NCBI GenBank assembly: GCA_029216955.1
Contig: JANAVB010016200.1
Location: forward strand, 2,123,839-2,187,838
DNA from: Iris pallida
Lineage: Eukaryota > Streptophyta > Magnoliopsida > Asparagales > Iridaceae
DNA: 64,000 nucleotides
Reading direction: 5' to 3'
How positions within the stretch are numbered: the first letter of the stretch is position 1; every line of letters begins with the position of its first letter. The position numbers and the translations under genes were made by a program. Positions 1 to 11,842 of this stretch are shown piece by piece. The notes under the pieces were generated by a model that saw only the letters and a list, made by a program, of their open reading frames with translations, made no database searches and was not told the DNA's origin.

Positions 1-1334
1 TCCTCAGAGGGACGTAACAAGATACATAAAACATTCCACATAACTGAATATACTATGTCATAAATCACAAGTAAAGTAAATAGTCCCACTCGCAACAAGA
101 TCCAACACCTCATCATCGAGACAGTGGACTACCCCTACAACCAAACAAGGACAAGGGGTAGCACACTATACCGCGATGAGATATTGTCCCAAGCTACTAA
201 TAGGATGGGGTGATATGACATTTGACGAGGGTTACCTGACCATTCAAATGTGTTTATGCAATAAGAACAAACCTTCAACGCATGGGCACTCTGGCTCAGG
301 AGCAGTAATCTCAGGTATGGCCCCATCAGGATACCAGGGACCTCAAAGCATAACATTCATCGAATGTCAGAGGTCGGCAGTAAATCAGGTATCAGGATCC
401 AGGACCGTATCTCCCGCGGAGATAACCGGCAATAGGGAAGTACGTACGTAGCCCATACGTTAAGGTACTGTTCTTCCCACCCAATGCCTAACAGAGTCAC
501 ATCCATGTCTCATATACCTCTATTAACCGCTAAGTCTCCTAACATGCCTCTATTAGCAGTTAGCCCTAACGCATGCACAAGGGGATCAGCCCACACGTAA
601 AACCTCTACATGCTACTCATCTTACACATTCTCGTGGTACAACTGTGTCAAGTTGTATGCGATATACTACAGAAGGTAGTCCCTTAACTCTAGGTTCATA
701 TGCAATCAAAGGTTAATAACAAAGTAAACTAACAATCACTGAGCAGGGACTAAATCAGGAACTGTAAGAACCGGAAATAATGAACAGTGATATGTAATAA
801 ATTAATACAGACTGAATATAAACAGTTTAATGGCAAGGTATCTTGCCTGGTGTGTTGCCTGGTATGGTGCGGTGTTCTCTGACATGTCTCAATAGTCCAA
901 TAGCCATGGTCGACGTAATGGTCCAAAATCGTGAGAGAATAGGAACATGTGATTAGTCATGATCAACGACGAAAATAGGAGAAATTTAGGAGTAACTGAA
1001 TATTTATACTAGTTTTAGAATTTATTCCCTTATTGTTTTGAAGACTAATTTTATTAGAAAATTTCAAGAATCGGTTTTTAGGCAAGAAAACTCTTAAGTT
1101 TATCAAAATAAAATTTTCTAGCTAAAAAGTATATTTTTATTGGTTAAAATACTTTCTAGAAAATATTTGAAATACTTAGGAATTATTTTATATTTTTAGA
1201 AACTACACTTTATAATAAAAACATTTTTTTGAACAATTATATATATTTAAACCATTTATTATAATAGAAATATTTGATACATATTTACATATATATATCC
1301 ATGATACCAAAATATCTAAACTAATACATACAAT

Positions 1335-1462
1335 TAATAATAATAATATAATAATAATAATAATAATAATAATAAAATCATAATAGTAATAATAATAATA
1401 ATAGAACTAATAATAATAACAATAATCAATAATATAATAATAATAATAATAATATTAATAAT
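1335..1462. repeat. (TAA)n/(AAT)n microsatellite
   Basis: Interrupted trinucleotide runs of AAT/TAA are directly visible across this stretch. Confidence 0.9.
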
Positions 1463-2569
1463 AAATCAGTAAATAATAAAAATATACTGATTGACAGCAA
1501 TTGTACTGCTGTTTTTAAAGTAAGGAGAAAAAAATAAAATAAAGGGAGTGGAGAGAGAAGGAGTAGGGAGAGAAGATAGGAACGGAGGAGGGTTTTCACT
1601 TGGGTGGCGCGGCAGGCAACGGCGAAGGAACCGGTGGCGGTGGGCGCTGAGATGAGTCGAAGGCCCCGGATCGGCGGTCGCCGGTGCTGGGAAGAGATCG
1701 GGCGGAGATGGGCGTCGATCATCATAGGAGGGACGCGACGGTGGGAGGAGGACACCGGCGGTCGGGCACAATCTAGGGCAAGCCGACGACGCGTTGGGCT
1801 CGGCCAGCGGAGGCTGGGCGTTGGGAGATGGCCGGAGGGTGCTCGACGGAGGGCGCGTGGAGTCGTGCGGCGGTCGACGCGATGGATCGCCGGTCGAAGG
1901 CGGCGTCGGATCCATGCGGCGTGGTCGTGGAGGCGAGGCGGCCGGCGTCTCGGCCTGGTGCGGACACTCGTCGACGGTGGCGGTTGGGGCGCACCTAGGT
2001 GACAGGATCCAACTGGATCTGGCGGAGGTGAGTTTTTAGGTTGGTCAATTTTGATGGTGGTGGTGAGAATTCGGATGGCTGGTGCCGGCCATTGTTGGCG
2101 GCGAGGTGGTTTTTGACGAGGGTGATGTAGGGGACGACCGTGGTCAGGGGACCTGGGCTCTGGGAGGTGTAGCAACGGTGGTGGCCATTACGACGGTGGT
2201 GACGCTGGCCTTGGCGGTGTTGACGCTGGCCTTGGCGGTGTTGACGACAGTAGGTTGATGGTGGTGTGGAGGCTGGGTTCGGCCGAAGCTGTAGATGGAG
2301 TTGGAAACACGGGTTAGAGTGGCGACACAAGGGAGGCAAGGTGATGGTGGCAGTGGTGCTGCGGGTTGGTCGAAATGGGGGGTCAGATGTTGGAAGAGGA
2401 TGGAATCTGTAAACGTGTCCTGCGAGACACGGGACGAGTCGGTGTCCGGAGCTGTCGGACACGGGTGAAGAATTTATTTGTAAAATATAATACATAGTGG
2501 AGGGATAAAGGGGACACAGACACAATGCACATCTGTGGGTGGTAAAATTTTATGGACGAGTACCTCTCC

Positions 2570-2582
2570 TTATATAGGAGGT
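2570..2582 (-). promoter_or_regulatory. TATA-like box, minus strand
   Basis: The minus strand reads CCTATATAAGGAG, close to the plant TATA consensus. It is about 30 bp upstream of a pyrimidine-rich leader and fits the U3/R junction of the proposed LTR. Transcription itself is inferred. Confidence 0.45.
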
Positions 2583-3252
2583 GGGAATTCCCAGTTGGAT
2601 AGGGATTGGGAGGATTTAAATTCCCCATAGATAATCACATATTGATTTAAATCGGTTTAAAAATTAATTTATCAAATCCCAAGCAATTCTAGATAAACCT
2701 ATTTTTAATTTAAAGCTATTTAAAATAAGTCAATAAAATCTTTTTTCAATTTAAATCATCGTAATTTATTAAATATGAAATCAAACAATATTTAAAATAT
2801 CTTTTTGAGATAATAAAATAATGATAATAATTAATTTCGAAAATTATAATCAATATTTAAATATTTGAAATACTTTATTTTGCAAATGAATAGAAAATTT
2901 CATTAAGTTTTTGAAAACTAAATATACATGGCATTAAATTTCATGTACCCTGCAAATAGAATATTTACATAAGCATATTTTCTAAATTACCAATAGAATA
3001 AAATATAGCCCTTTTATAATAAAATAAAATTTTGGCAATCGCGACGCGACATATTTTATAATTTATAAGCAACTAGTATACCTTAGACTTATTTTAAAAA
3101 TGAACTTAATTTTTATATGAAGAAAATCTTTTTCTTTGTGTCTAAAATATACTACCTCGCATGTTCGTACCCGCACGCGACGTACAAATACGAGAAAAAA
3201 AATTTATATAAAAAATTAAAAAAATCGTAGTAAAAATTTTAGGGGGTTTACA

Positions 3253-3298
3253 ATATATATAGGTGAGTATGGTAGGGAAAACTTGAGTGTTCAACCTA

Positions 3299-3357
<59 letters not shown>

Positions 3358-3405
3358 TATATATATATAGGTGAGTATGGTAGGGAAAACTTGAGTGTTC
3401 AACCT
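3253..3405. repeat. 45-bp direct repeats flanking an (AT)n tract
   Basis: The 45-bp stretch at 3253-3297 (containing AGGTGAGTATGGTAGGG) is repeated without change at 3361-3405, with mainly (AT)n between. It adjoins the start of the proposed minus LTR. The copies are too long for an ordinary transposon target duplication. Confidence 0.85.
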
Positions 3406-3499
3406 CTAGGCCGACATCATAAATGTCTCTGCCATACTTACAGAAACCCTTCACTTCGATTGGATAAAGCCCATGTTCCCCGATTTTGTGGTTCCCCTA

Positions 3500-5560
3500 T
3501 GCCTGTTATATATATGTGATTCGAGAGAGAGAGAGAGAGAAAGAGAGCTCGGGTTTTAGGCTATATAGCAGTGGCAGCACCCCACTGCTGCCCAGTAGAC
3601 AACATGTTGTAAGTGCAACAGCTCCTAGGTAGGCCAGGTTAGATGGAGGCCATAAATGTATCAGAGTAGGCAATGCATTAGAAGAGAAAAAATAGAACAA
3701 TAGCAGGGGGTTAGTTGACAGTAGATGTTGAGAAGGGGAATTAGGATGCCCATTCATTTTTCAGGCTCTCTTGAACTTAAGTATCAAGTCCTTGCCATGT
3801 CTTTTGTTCACATCCCTTCACCTACCATCCCATTTTCCTTTGATTAATGTCCTGCTACCTATATTGACCAACTATAGGATTTGGCAGTCTATGCTTGTCC
3901 TATGTTGTATCTTTCCACTTTAATACTTTAGTTCATTCTTGAACTTGAAGTCAACCCCCGTTTTGGAGTTCAACCCATCATTAGTTATGTATCCATCCTT
4001 TTGTTTCAGTTACTCTTAGTATCAGTCATGAGATACTGGAGTGTGGAGAGCTTGAGTAGGACTTGGTTCAGACTTTGAGTTTAAGTCCAGTCTTTAACTA
4101 AATTAAGTCATATTTTCCTTTTCGATGTCAGTCCATTCCTAGTTAGTCCTTTGGTTATTTAGCTGTCCACCCTCACCTATATTAACCAGCCTTGAACATA
4201 TCCTATGTATCTGTCTCTTTGAACATTTGAGTTCAGACCTCACTATTGATAGTTTAGATGTGAACTCTCATTCAGTTGACTGCCCCATAGATGTTTGTCA
4301 ACATATATGGTGTCCACCCATTAGATATTTAGCCTCTAATCTGGTTCAGTCATGAACAAGTGTCCATATTTAGTCCATTAATTTCCATACCCCTTTGGAC
4401 TTGTGTGTCAGTAGTGGACACATGTATCCTGTAGTATACCCTAACTAATATTGATTCATTGCCTTAGTGTTAGAATAATATGGTCCCTGCACTCTCTTTT
4501 GTCAAGTCCATTTGAGTTACTGTCCATATTAAGTTCTGTCCATTCATGTATCTCTATGGGATGTTAGTAAGGGGAAGGTTTAAGGTATTATACTACAGGG
4601 ATATGAGGTAGTAGAAATTTGATAAAGAGTTTGGGAACATAAGTTTGTCCCCATTTGCATTCCTGTCCATCCTTCAAATATGTTCAGTCTCTTTTGAACA
4701 TCAAATGTGTTCATTTCTAAAAGGATGATGTACTAGTGGTTTGAGTGATGAGCTCGGTATGTATAGGAATTGCATGTTTGTATAATAGTGAATGGATCAT
4801 ATCAGATTAACTGATATGTAAAGAGCATAGCAGTAGCATGAAGGAGTAGTATGGGGGATTGGGATTTCCATTTGGCTTGTGTGTCAGTAAGTGATATGTA
4901 TATGTATACTGTTTTTGGCACATGTGAAATATGTCTATAATATATGTATACCTATGTAGGCGTGTGTCTCTATAGATAACCTATATATTGTGTTAGAGTA
5001 TCATGTAACTAATGTATATATATATGTGTGAGATTAGGAGAGTATCAGATATTTAGGATAAATTATAGGGTTCTCCATATGACAAGGTTAGGTTAGGTGC
5101 AGGTTGCTAAATGGGTTATAGGGAGGAGTCAGCATAAGGCAGGTTTGGGATTTGAGTATCCCCTGCAGGCAGGGGATCACCTTCCTGAATATAGCAAGGC
5201 CTTTGGGCCTATGAGATTAAAGGAGGGTAGGCTTGGTCTTAACAAGCAGTTGAGGTACATCCTACTTGAACAAGTGAGGTGCATGGCATTGAGAAAGCTG
5301 TTAGAAATTAGGATGGCCTAATGTATAAATAATCTCGACTAAAGTTAGGCCCAGTAGTGTTAGTAGTAGGATTTAGGGTTTGGGTTAACCCTTGTGTTGT
5401 AGCAGGGCAAGCAACAAGCCTTGTTTGGATTGGCTTGCTTGCTTGCCTATTGCATTAACTATACTTGGGTAATGAAAGGGGTTTAGCAGTAGATAGTATA
5501 TACTTGAACATATATGTCAGTTAGCCATGTATATATAATATTATATATATATATATTAAT

Positions 5561-5614
<54 letters not shown>

Positions 5615-7092
5615 GATAATTAGTAGCTTGATAAGGGATTTGAGTATGGTATCACATAGATACACTATAGGGTGTATTAGTAAATAGGAAGTAAGTATGT
5701 TGGTATCCATGTTGGGTATTTGAAATACCCCCTTCATAACAGAAACTTTTAGCAAGCCTAGGTATTTAATGCTTAGTCCCAATATCCTAGAAGTTGACTA
5801 ATTCAACCAAGTTGATCTAGTTTGACCAATTGTTGACCAAGTTGATTCATTGACCTAGAAGTGGCCTAGCCGCATATAGATAGCATGTTTTAATCAATTG
5901 TTTAATTTGGAACACTTTGTAATCTGTAATTCTCATAATAGGTCTCTGTGACTCTAGTTCGGACACCAATACACAGTTGTTGCTCAGGATATCATGCGAG
6001 TACATTCTCTGTTAGTTTTTATTCATGATAATATCTATATTTCCTGCTCTAGACTACTTTACTTGATGCTGGCACATTGTTAACACGAACCAGTACTATA
6101 TGGATCTTGTCATGAGATGTTATCTCCTCAACGGATGCATCAGATATTTTATGTTCATGTACTTCATCATGTACATCTTGTACTCCTTGTATTCGTATTA
6201 TTCATGTACACTCATGTGCTCTCATGTACGTTCATGTGATCTCATGTACTTCCATGTTCTCACATGTACTTTATGTATAAACTAACAATCATGTACGTAA
6301 CGTAACTTGATCGGATCCTTGTGTATTGATTGGGGTAGGAGAGTAGGATGGTTATGTGATTATATCCCTCTAGTGTAATCATGTACATGTCATTATGCTT
6401 CACGTATAATCGAGTTACCGTAGAATAATCATGTACAACCTAAACCAATTATATAACCATCATGTGCTCTGAAACACTTATATTATTTATAGTTCATAGT
6501 TTCTCTATCTTATTCATGTACTCAGATTCTTTGTCTATATTTTATGTATTCATGTACTTTCATTTACATTATTTCATATATTCTATGCTATTGCTAGTTC
6601 TATATTTTCTACCATGTTTTGGAACTGTTTTCAGAGTTATGTATTCGCTCCAATCCTGACTGGATATGTTGATAAATTTTACAGAGAACTTGGAGGATCC
6701 AGCTAGCCCAGAGGAGACACCAGTAGTGCTTAGAATAGATTGGTGGGATACTGTCTGGGTTGTTTTAGTTATCCTTCATGAGTTGTATATATTATACTTC
6801 TATTTTGGGATGAGATGTTAACACTTAAACTTATTCCTATTCTGGTTGTATCGCACTGTGATACCTTCCTATCTATTCCGTATCGTGCTGTTATTTCTCT
6901 TTAGTTAAGTTGTGATTGAGTTGTATCCTTCTGAGTTTGTCCTCCGTTTGGAGAGTATACCTATATTGGACAAGTACATTATATTGTGTTTAGCTTTTGA
7001 TTGAGATCTAGGACAGCGTTCTACCGTCGACATTGCGCGTAGGCTGGACGTACCCACGGTCTTGTGCCCTTACACTGGGTGCGGGTCGTACA
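3500..7092 (+). mobile_element. element A: long LTR or LTR fragment, plus orientation
   Basis: The right end (about 7013-7092) runs from GGACAGCGTTCTACCG to a terminal GGGTGCGGGTCGTACA. It matches the reverse complement of the end of solo LTR D (18202-18290). A second match is at 6083-6130 (GTTAACACGAACCAGTAC) against 19190-19240, again inverted, so A and D belong to one LTR family. The left limit was not found; 3500 is only a working boundary. No coding region is seen. Unique-looking tRNA-Leu segment sequence starts directly after 7092. Confidence 0.5.
5530..5610. repeat. (AT)n microsatellite
   Basis: Nearly pure AT dinucleotide tract inside element A. Confidence 0.9.
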
Positions 7093-7249
7093 ACTGCACA
7101 TCAGTCATTATGATAGATGTCGCTTATGACTTAATTTTTTTGAATGGATCAAACAACAATATAGTACTTGAGTGGGCCGAGCCTTGAAGTCAGTACCATA
7201 GCTGCTATTCTTCTCACTACATAATGATATCAAATGTGCCTTTGGTCGC
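7093..7249. repeat. tRNA-Leu segment copy 1, left piece
   Basis: This short piece matches 24797-24955 (shared words include CGCTTATGACTT and CAGTACCATAGCT). It continues at 14552 after element B, so B split the segment. The match begins at the very end of LTR A. Confidence 0.75.
7245..7249. repeat. target-site duplication of element B (left copy)
   Basis: GTCGC here equals GTCGC at 14552-14556, immediately outside both LTRs. Confidence 0.9.
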
Positions 7250-7984
7250 TGTAACCCATATTCTGAATACGTATTTTGTCAAGCTTGCATGTATTTCAGA
7301 CCTGTATTTATTTTTTCGGATTTTGGTATGTACTTGTAATCGGCTTGACTTGCGGATTTTGGTTCTCGTAATTGGGTTTTACCTGGCTTGGTTTATTTTG
7401 TGGAGGAGAATTGTTTGGTTTGGTTTGGTTTAACATGCATGGAACACCTTAGCCTATGTTCAACCCTCAACACAACACAACTCACCCTCATTAAAACTCC
7501 ACCTACTTTTCTCTCTCCTCCATAATTCTCTCATTTATTTCTCCATCTCCATCTTCTTCTTCCTCTACACAACTCACCAACACCCATAGACAAGTGCACC
7601 TTGCCACCACATGAGAACCATTTTATTTGTTCATTAGCTAGATTAGGCCATGGTGGTCAAATTAGAACTTGACATTTTGTGATTTGGAGTCTCCATTATT
7701 CTAGATCTAGGTTTTAACTATTTTCAGATTTACATGGTTTTGATCTATTTTGGTTGGATTTTTGTGGGTTTTGATGCTTCCATGTGGAAGAGAATTCAAT
7801 TTTACTCAAGTTAGAACTTTGAAAATCTAGATTTGGCTTTGATTTGACAAAGATATAAAAATTTGAATTCTTGGTGTTCTTCTTGGCCTGGAGTAGCAGC
7901 CTGCAGCCTGCGCTATTTAGCGCAGTGCTGGACTGTGCAGCCCCTCTCGGTCTGCGCTCTTTAGCGCAGTGCCGACCGCACAGC

Positions 7985-8235
7985 TTGCCCTATGGTGAAC
8001 TGCGCTCAGCCCCCTGCGCAGTTCACTCCTGCGCAGTCTGCTCATGCGCAATCTACCCCTGTGCAGTCTGCTCATGCGCAATCCACCCCTGCGCAGTTCA
8101 CTCCTGCGCAGTCTGTTCATGCGCAATCTGAACTATGCGCCATCTGCCCCTGCGCCCTGTGCCCCTGCGCACTTGGCACCCGCAGCTGACACCTGCGCAA
8201 TCCAACCCCCTGACCCCTTGCGCAATCCATTGGCT
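7985..8235. repeat. TGCGCA-rich minisatellite in element B 5' LTR
   Basis: Imperfect units built from CTGCGCAGTTCACTC, CTGCGCAGTCTGCTC and ATGCGCAATCCACCC, about 45 bp as a triplet. The unit length is a multiple of three, so several frames stay open and give artificial repetitive ORFs. Confidence 0.85.
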
Positions 8236-8404
8236 CTTGGAGTTTTAGTTTTTTTCTCTAAGCTTGGCTCTTCTATAGCCCTGTATATTGATATTTTTAG
8301 ATATTTTACCCATTTTATATCTTACGTCTTTTGTCATGAACTTGATTTTACTTAACATGTTTGGAATGACTATTGTACATGGCATGGTATGACAAAGAAC
8401 TAGC

Positions 8405-8555
8405 ATAACACGACAGTGACCCGTAGTGGTGCACTCCTGACATGACCAACCTGACATGATAGTGGCCCGTCGTGGCACACTCCTGACAAGTACCCTGACA
8501 TGATTTACCTTGATAACTTGATAGTGGCCCGTGGCGGCGCACTCCTGACTTAACT
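8405..8555. repeat. imperfect ~60-bp repeats in element B 5' LTR
   Basis: Three related units with the core GATAGTGGCCCGT followed by CACTCCTGAC. The same array lies at about 13030-13175 in the 3' LTR. Confidence 0.75.
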
Positions 8556-10214
8556 TGACTTGTAACTTATAACTTGACTTGACTTGATGCTGTTACGACA
8601 GCTAACTTGACTCGTATAATCAACTAGACACCGTGGGTGTTCCTGCTTGCTTGCTTGTGCAATCCACTGGTCTTGTCTTGCATCATGTCTAGGACGTGAC
8701 TCCCTGGTTCCCACGGTCAGGGATTCATACTGAATATGGATTAGGTTAATGACTAGATCAAACTATAGTTCATGGAGAATTTCTAGTCACAGGCAATCTC
8801 GTTATCTGGGCTCTTAATTGGACTTGTAGCTTGCCGACGAGTAGAGCACATTTCCAGCGCACTGTCATGTGTTGCACCCTCTAAGTCACCTAAGGGTATA
8901 TCGTCTCCGGGGCGATGTACCCAACCATACTCTCAACCCGCGGAAGGATAACTGGATGGTCTGCAGGGCTTGGGACTGGGAAATTCTCATTGCATCTTGT
9001 TAGTAATTAGGCTTGTGATAACCCTAGTTAGTTAAGTAGTAAGCCGTAGTAATTGCTTGGCCGCATTGTTAATGGATGGAGTCCAGTCTTGTCTAAGTCT
9101 TGTCTAGTCCCTGTACCTGGCTACTCTTGTATATGCTTGTTTTACTTATCTCTAACAATAAATGGGTAGAGACAGAGTGCTGTTCAGGCGAATGGTTACA
9201 ACCCCGGTCCTTGTTTGGTTTAAGGGTTGTAACCTGGCTCCCGGAATGGTCCCACGTCACTAGTCGTTTATTGTCCTATTGCACTCTTTATTTACTTGTA
9301 CCTTCTTCCATTTCTTTTCTTATGTTCTGATATGCTGGCTTTTGTTCTTATTTCGTGGCCTCCTTGTGGCACTTGCTCTTTCTGGGGTTTGACCCAGCTG
9401 GTTTTGTGTGACCAGATTTCGGAGCAGCTCCCGAGGATCTTTTGAACCTCCAGCCCGATGGTGGCGACTAGAAGGAACCCGGGCTACGAGTGGGTTTTCT
9501 ATTTTGTTTCGCTCACTCTATTGTAAAATTATTCTTTTGAGGCGTTTAGCCGACGAGCACCTGTTAGCTCGATGCACTTTTACTTACTGTCTGCCTACGG
9601 GCTGTAAACATGATTAACAATCCTAGGGTGATCATGTATGACTTAACTCTTGCTAGTCCTAGCATTTTGTATGACTAGCTTCATGATCAGCTGATATATA
9701 ATATTTGGGACGCCTTTTATTGTATATTTGGTGGTCAAACATCTTATAATTATATTATTTATTTAAGATTGAGACAGTAGGCTTGACCTTAAGAGACTAT
9801 TGGCTTGTAGTAAACCCTCATATCTAGACAGCCGTGACCGTATAGCGAGATGGACTTCATTTCAATATACGTAGCTGGCTATGTTCGCCCCCGCTCTCCA
9901 GTATTCTGGTTCTGGGTCGTGACATGGTTTAAGTGGTGGCCCATGCAGGTCTTGTCAATCAAGAAATATGAGGGTTTACCGAATAGATGTCTCAATCATT
10001 ACTCGTCCTTGATCTCCGTTCATATCCTCTGAATCCCTGAGAATCTTGACTTGATCACATGCTTGTATCGTTGATCTGTCCTGGTCCTTCCTTATTGTTT
10101 TCCCTGTGTCGTCTTCTTCAGCGGCACTGTACCTGACCCTGCCGATCAGCAAGGTGGAGCACTTCATGTGGACCAATAACCTGAAGATCAAGCCCAGCAT
10201 TCCGGAGTAGCCTC

Positions 10215-11390
10215 CAGAGTTGTACCTACTGGAGGAGAACCCCCAGTTCGGCCGTCCAGCCTGCGAAACTTGATGATGGCACCTTGGTAGGTCTCATCAG
10301 GACCTTGATAGCTTCCCAGGATCGTCGAGGAGACGCCTTGCACCAGACTGTGGCAGATGCTTTGACCAGAGGCGGTCATCCAGGGAACAGCGCGGCCAAC
10401 AGCTTCAAGCACTTGAACCCTCCCTTCTTCGACGGCAGCGAAGATGCGATTGCCGCGGACGCTTGGCTTTAGGATACCGAGGAGGTTCTGGAAGCAGCTA
10501 GGACACCAGAGAATGAGAAGGTGGCGGTGGTACATCTGCAGTTGCTGGACTTAGCTCGCAGTTGGTGGGCGACGCAGGCCATGGGATTAGTGGCACCCAT
10601 TGTTGGGCGGTGTTTAGAGAGAGATTCCAAACGAAGTATTTCGATGCTGTGGCTCGGTACGACCTGCAGACCAGATTTACCAACCTGAAGCAAGGAGGCA
10701 GAACGGTCGATGGCTATGCATCTGAGTTTTCTAGACTCAGTAGATTTGCCCCCACCTTGGTGGCGACCGAGTTTGATAGGGCCCAGCGATTCCAGCAGGG
10801 GCTGCATTTGGAGATCTTGTTGGCTGTTGAGCAGTTCGAGCACCAGACGTTCGATGCAGTATTGAGGGCAGCTAGGAGGCATGAGTACACCTCCCAGAGG
10901 ATCGTGGATAGGACCAGAGGTAGGAAGCGGTCTCACGGCCAGATGACCCAGTCTTTAGCACCAGCCCCGGCAGCTAGGGCCTTGACTATTGGAGCTCCCC
11001 AAAGGACGATTCGGTTACGTCGGTTCAGCATTCAACCCCGACGTATCCGCAGCAGCAGAAGCAGAAGCAGTCTTCCGCAATGGGCTGCACTCATTGTGGG
11101 AAGCCAGGGCTCGTTGTTTCGGAGTGTCGCAGAGCACAGGGATTGTGTTGGCTTGTGGAGCGCCGGACCACATGATAGGGTCCTGTCCGAATAGAGCTGG
11201 TTCCTCCTCTTCGGCCCAGACTAGTCCTTCGGTGAGGGGACCAGCACCGGCACCGGTACAAGCAGTATCAGCCTCAGAGGCCATTGCCGCCTCAGGCCCA
11301 AGTATTCCAGCAATAGAGGCCTCAACAATTTGCCCTGGCCCTGGCCCAGACCCAGGATCAGCAGAGAGGTATCTGTGTCCTATTGTCTTG
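10215..11390 (+). pseudogene. element B gag, decayed
   Basis: Gag packages element RNA into cytoplasmic particles. A typical Tekay-type gag start (LNPPFFDGSEDAIAADAWL) is at about 10416-10471. It is followed by an in-frame TAG, a frame change near 10560, and then the main Retrotrans_gag-like region (FRERFQTKYFDAVARYDLQ, SEFSRLSRFAPTLV; 10562-11000). A zinc-knuckle remnant (ACGAPDHMIGSCP) is at about 11150-11190 in yet another frame. Proline- and alanine-rich sequence follows. The stop and frame changes make a functional product unlikely. Confidence 0.75.
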
Positions 11391-11429
11391 CTTTCCGTCG
11401 TCGTTATGCGGGACACATGTTATGTTTCA

Positions 11430-11675
11430 TGTATCCCAATTACGACGGTATATCCTGGACCCGAGCCATGTCCTAGATCATTCGAAAATGGTTATTGGTA
11501 CCAACCTTTTCGTATGAGGAGAGGCCCGTGTCCCTGTTTGACCAAAGAGAGAGACCTCAAGCGCAAGACTATCAGTTTAGTTCGTGTGGCTTGAGTTCAT
11601 CGATCCTTGGAGAGTCAAACGTGGGAGTGTGAGGATGACATCCGATCACGATATCCCGACTTGTTTGACTCGTAA
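11430..11675 (+). pseudogene. element B pol C-terminal remnant (integrase tail and chromodomain end)
   Basis: Pieces in shifting frames read DPSHVLDHSKMVIGTNL, then YEERPVSLFDQRE, then KRKTISLVRVA, a TGA, and ESQTWECEDDIRSRYPDLF before a TAA. This matches the end of Tekay/Del chromovirus integrases, in which a chromodomain follows the catalytic core. Only about 80 codons remain, lying directly after the gag remnant, so a large internal deletion removed the rest of pol. Family assignment rests on remembered consensus. Confidence 0.7.
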
Positions 11676-11807
11676 GGTATAATGTCTTCCTTATGCCTTA
11701 TGTTTCCCATCTCTTGCTTGCATGTATGATTGTTTGATTGTTTGCTTAGTATAGCTTATTCGGGATTAGTATAGCTGGCTCTTACACTCTAAGCATCTTG
11801 ATTTAAA

Positions 11808-11842
11808 TTCCGAGGACGAAATTCTTTTAAGGTGGGTAGAGT
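11808..11842 (+). promoter_or_regulatory. element B polypurine tract region
   Basis: CCGAGGACGAAATTC, then AAGGTGGGTAGAG, lies just before the 3' LTR. It resembles the plus-strand priming tract of Del/Tekay elements. Confidence 0.75.

Larger units (their letters stand above)
1..3252 (-). mobile_element. probable long LTR, minus orientation, cut by window edge
   Basis: Read on the minus strand, the stretch starting at 3252 opens with TGTAAACCCCC, an LTR-like start. About 0.68 kb further in is a TATA-like box (2570-2582), followed by a GC-rich leader (2500-1550), a (TAA)n tract and a T-rich region. This order resembles the long LTRs of Tekay-type plant elements. The other end lies outside the window, so no duplication or partner LTR can be checked. 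ORFs over the GC-rich part (for example minus 2175-1426) show no recognisable domain and look like chance ORFs. Two perfect copies of a 21-bp unit sit at 2201-2242. Confidence 0.35.
7250..9924 (+). repeat. element B 5' LTR
   Basis: About 2675 bp and near-identical to 11843-14551. It differs by a small deletion at its start (TGTAACCC against TGTAACACCC) and by fewer minisatellite units. No clear tRNA-iMet primer site follows; the first internal bases TGGTTTAAGTGG match only the first few positions of the usual TGGTATCAGAGC. Confidence 0.9.

Noticed and set aside
1426..2525. Arg/Pro/His-rich ORFs of up to 249 aa
   Set aside because: GC-rich leader sequence gives open frames on both strands with no domain or consistent codon use.
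7871..8189. Cys/Ala-rich and Gln/Ser-rich repetitive ORFs on both strands
   Set aside because: Products of the TGCGCA minisatellite in the LTR of element B, whose unit length is a multiple of three.
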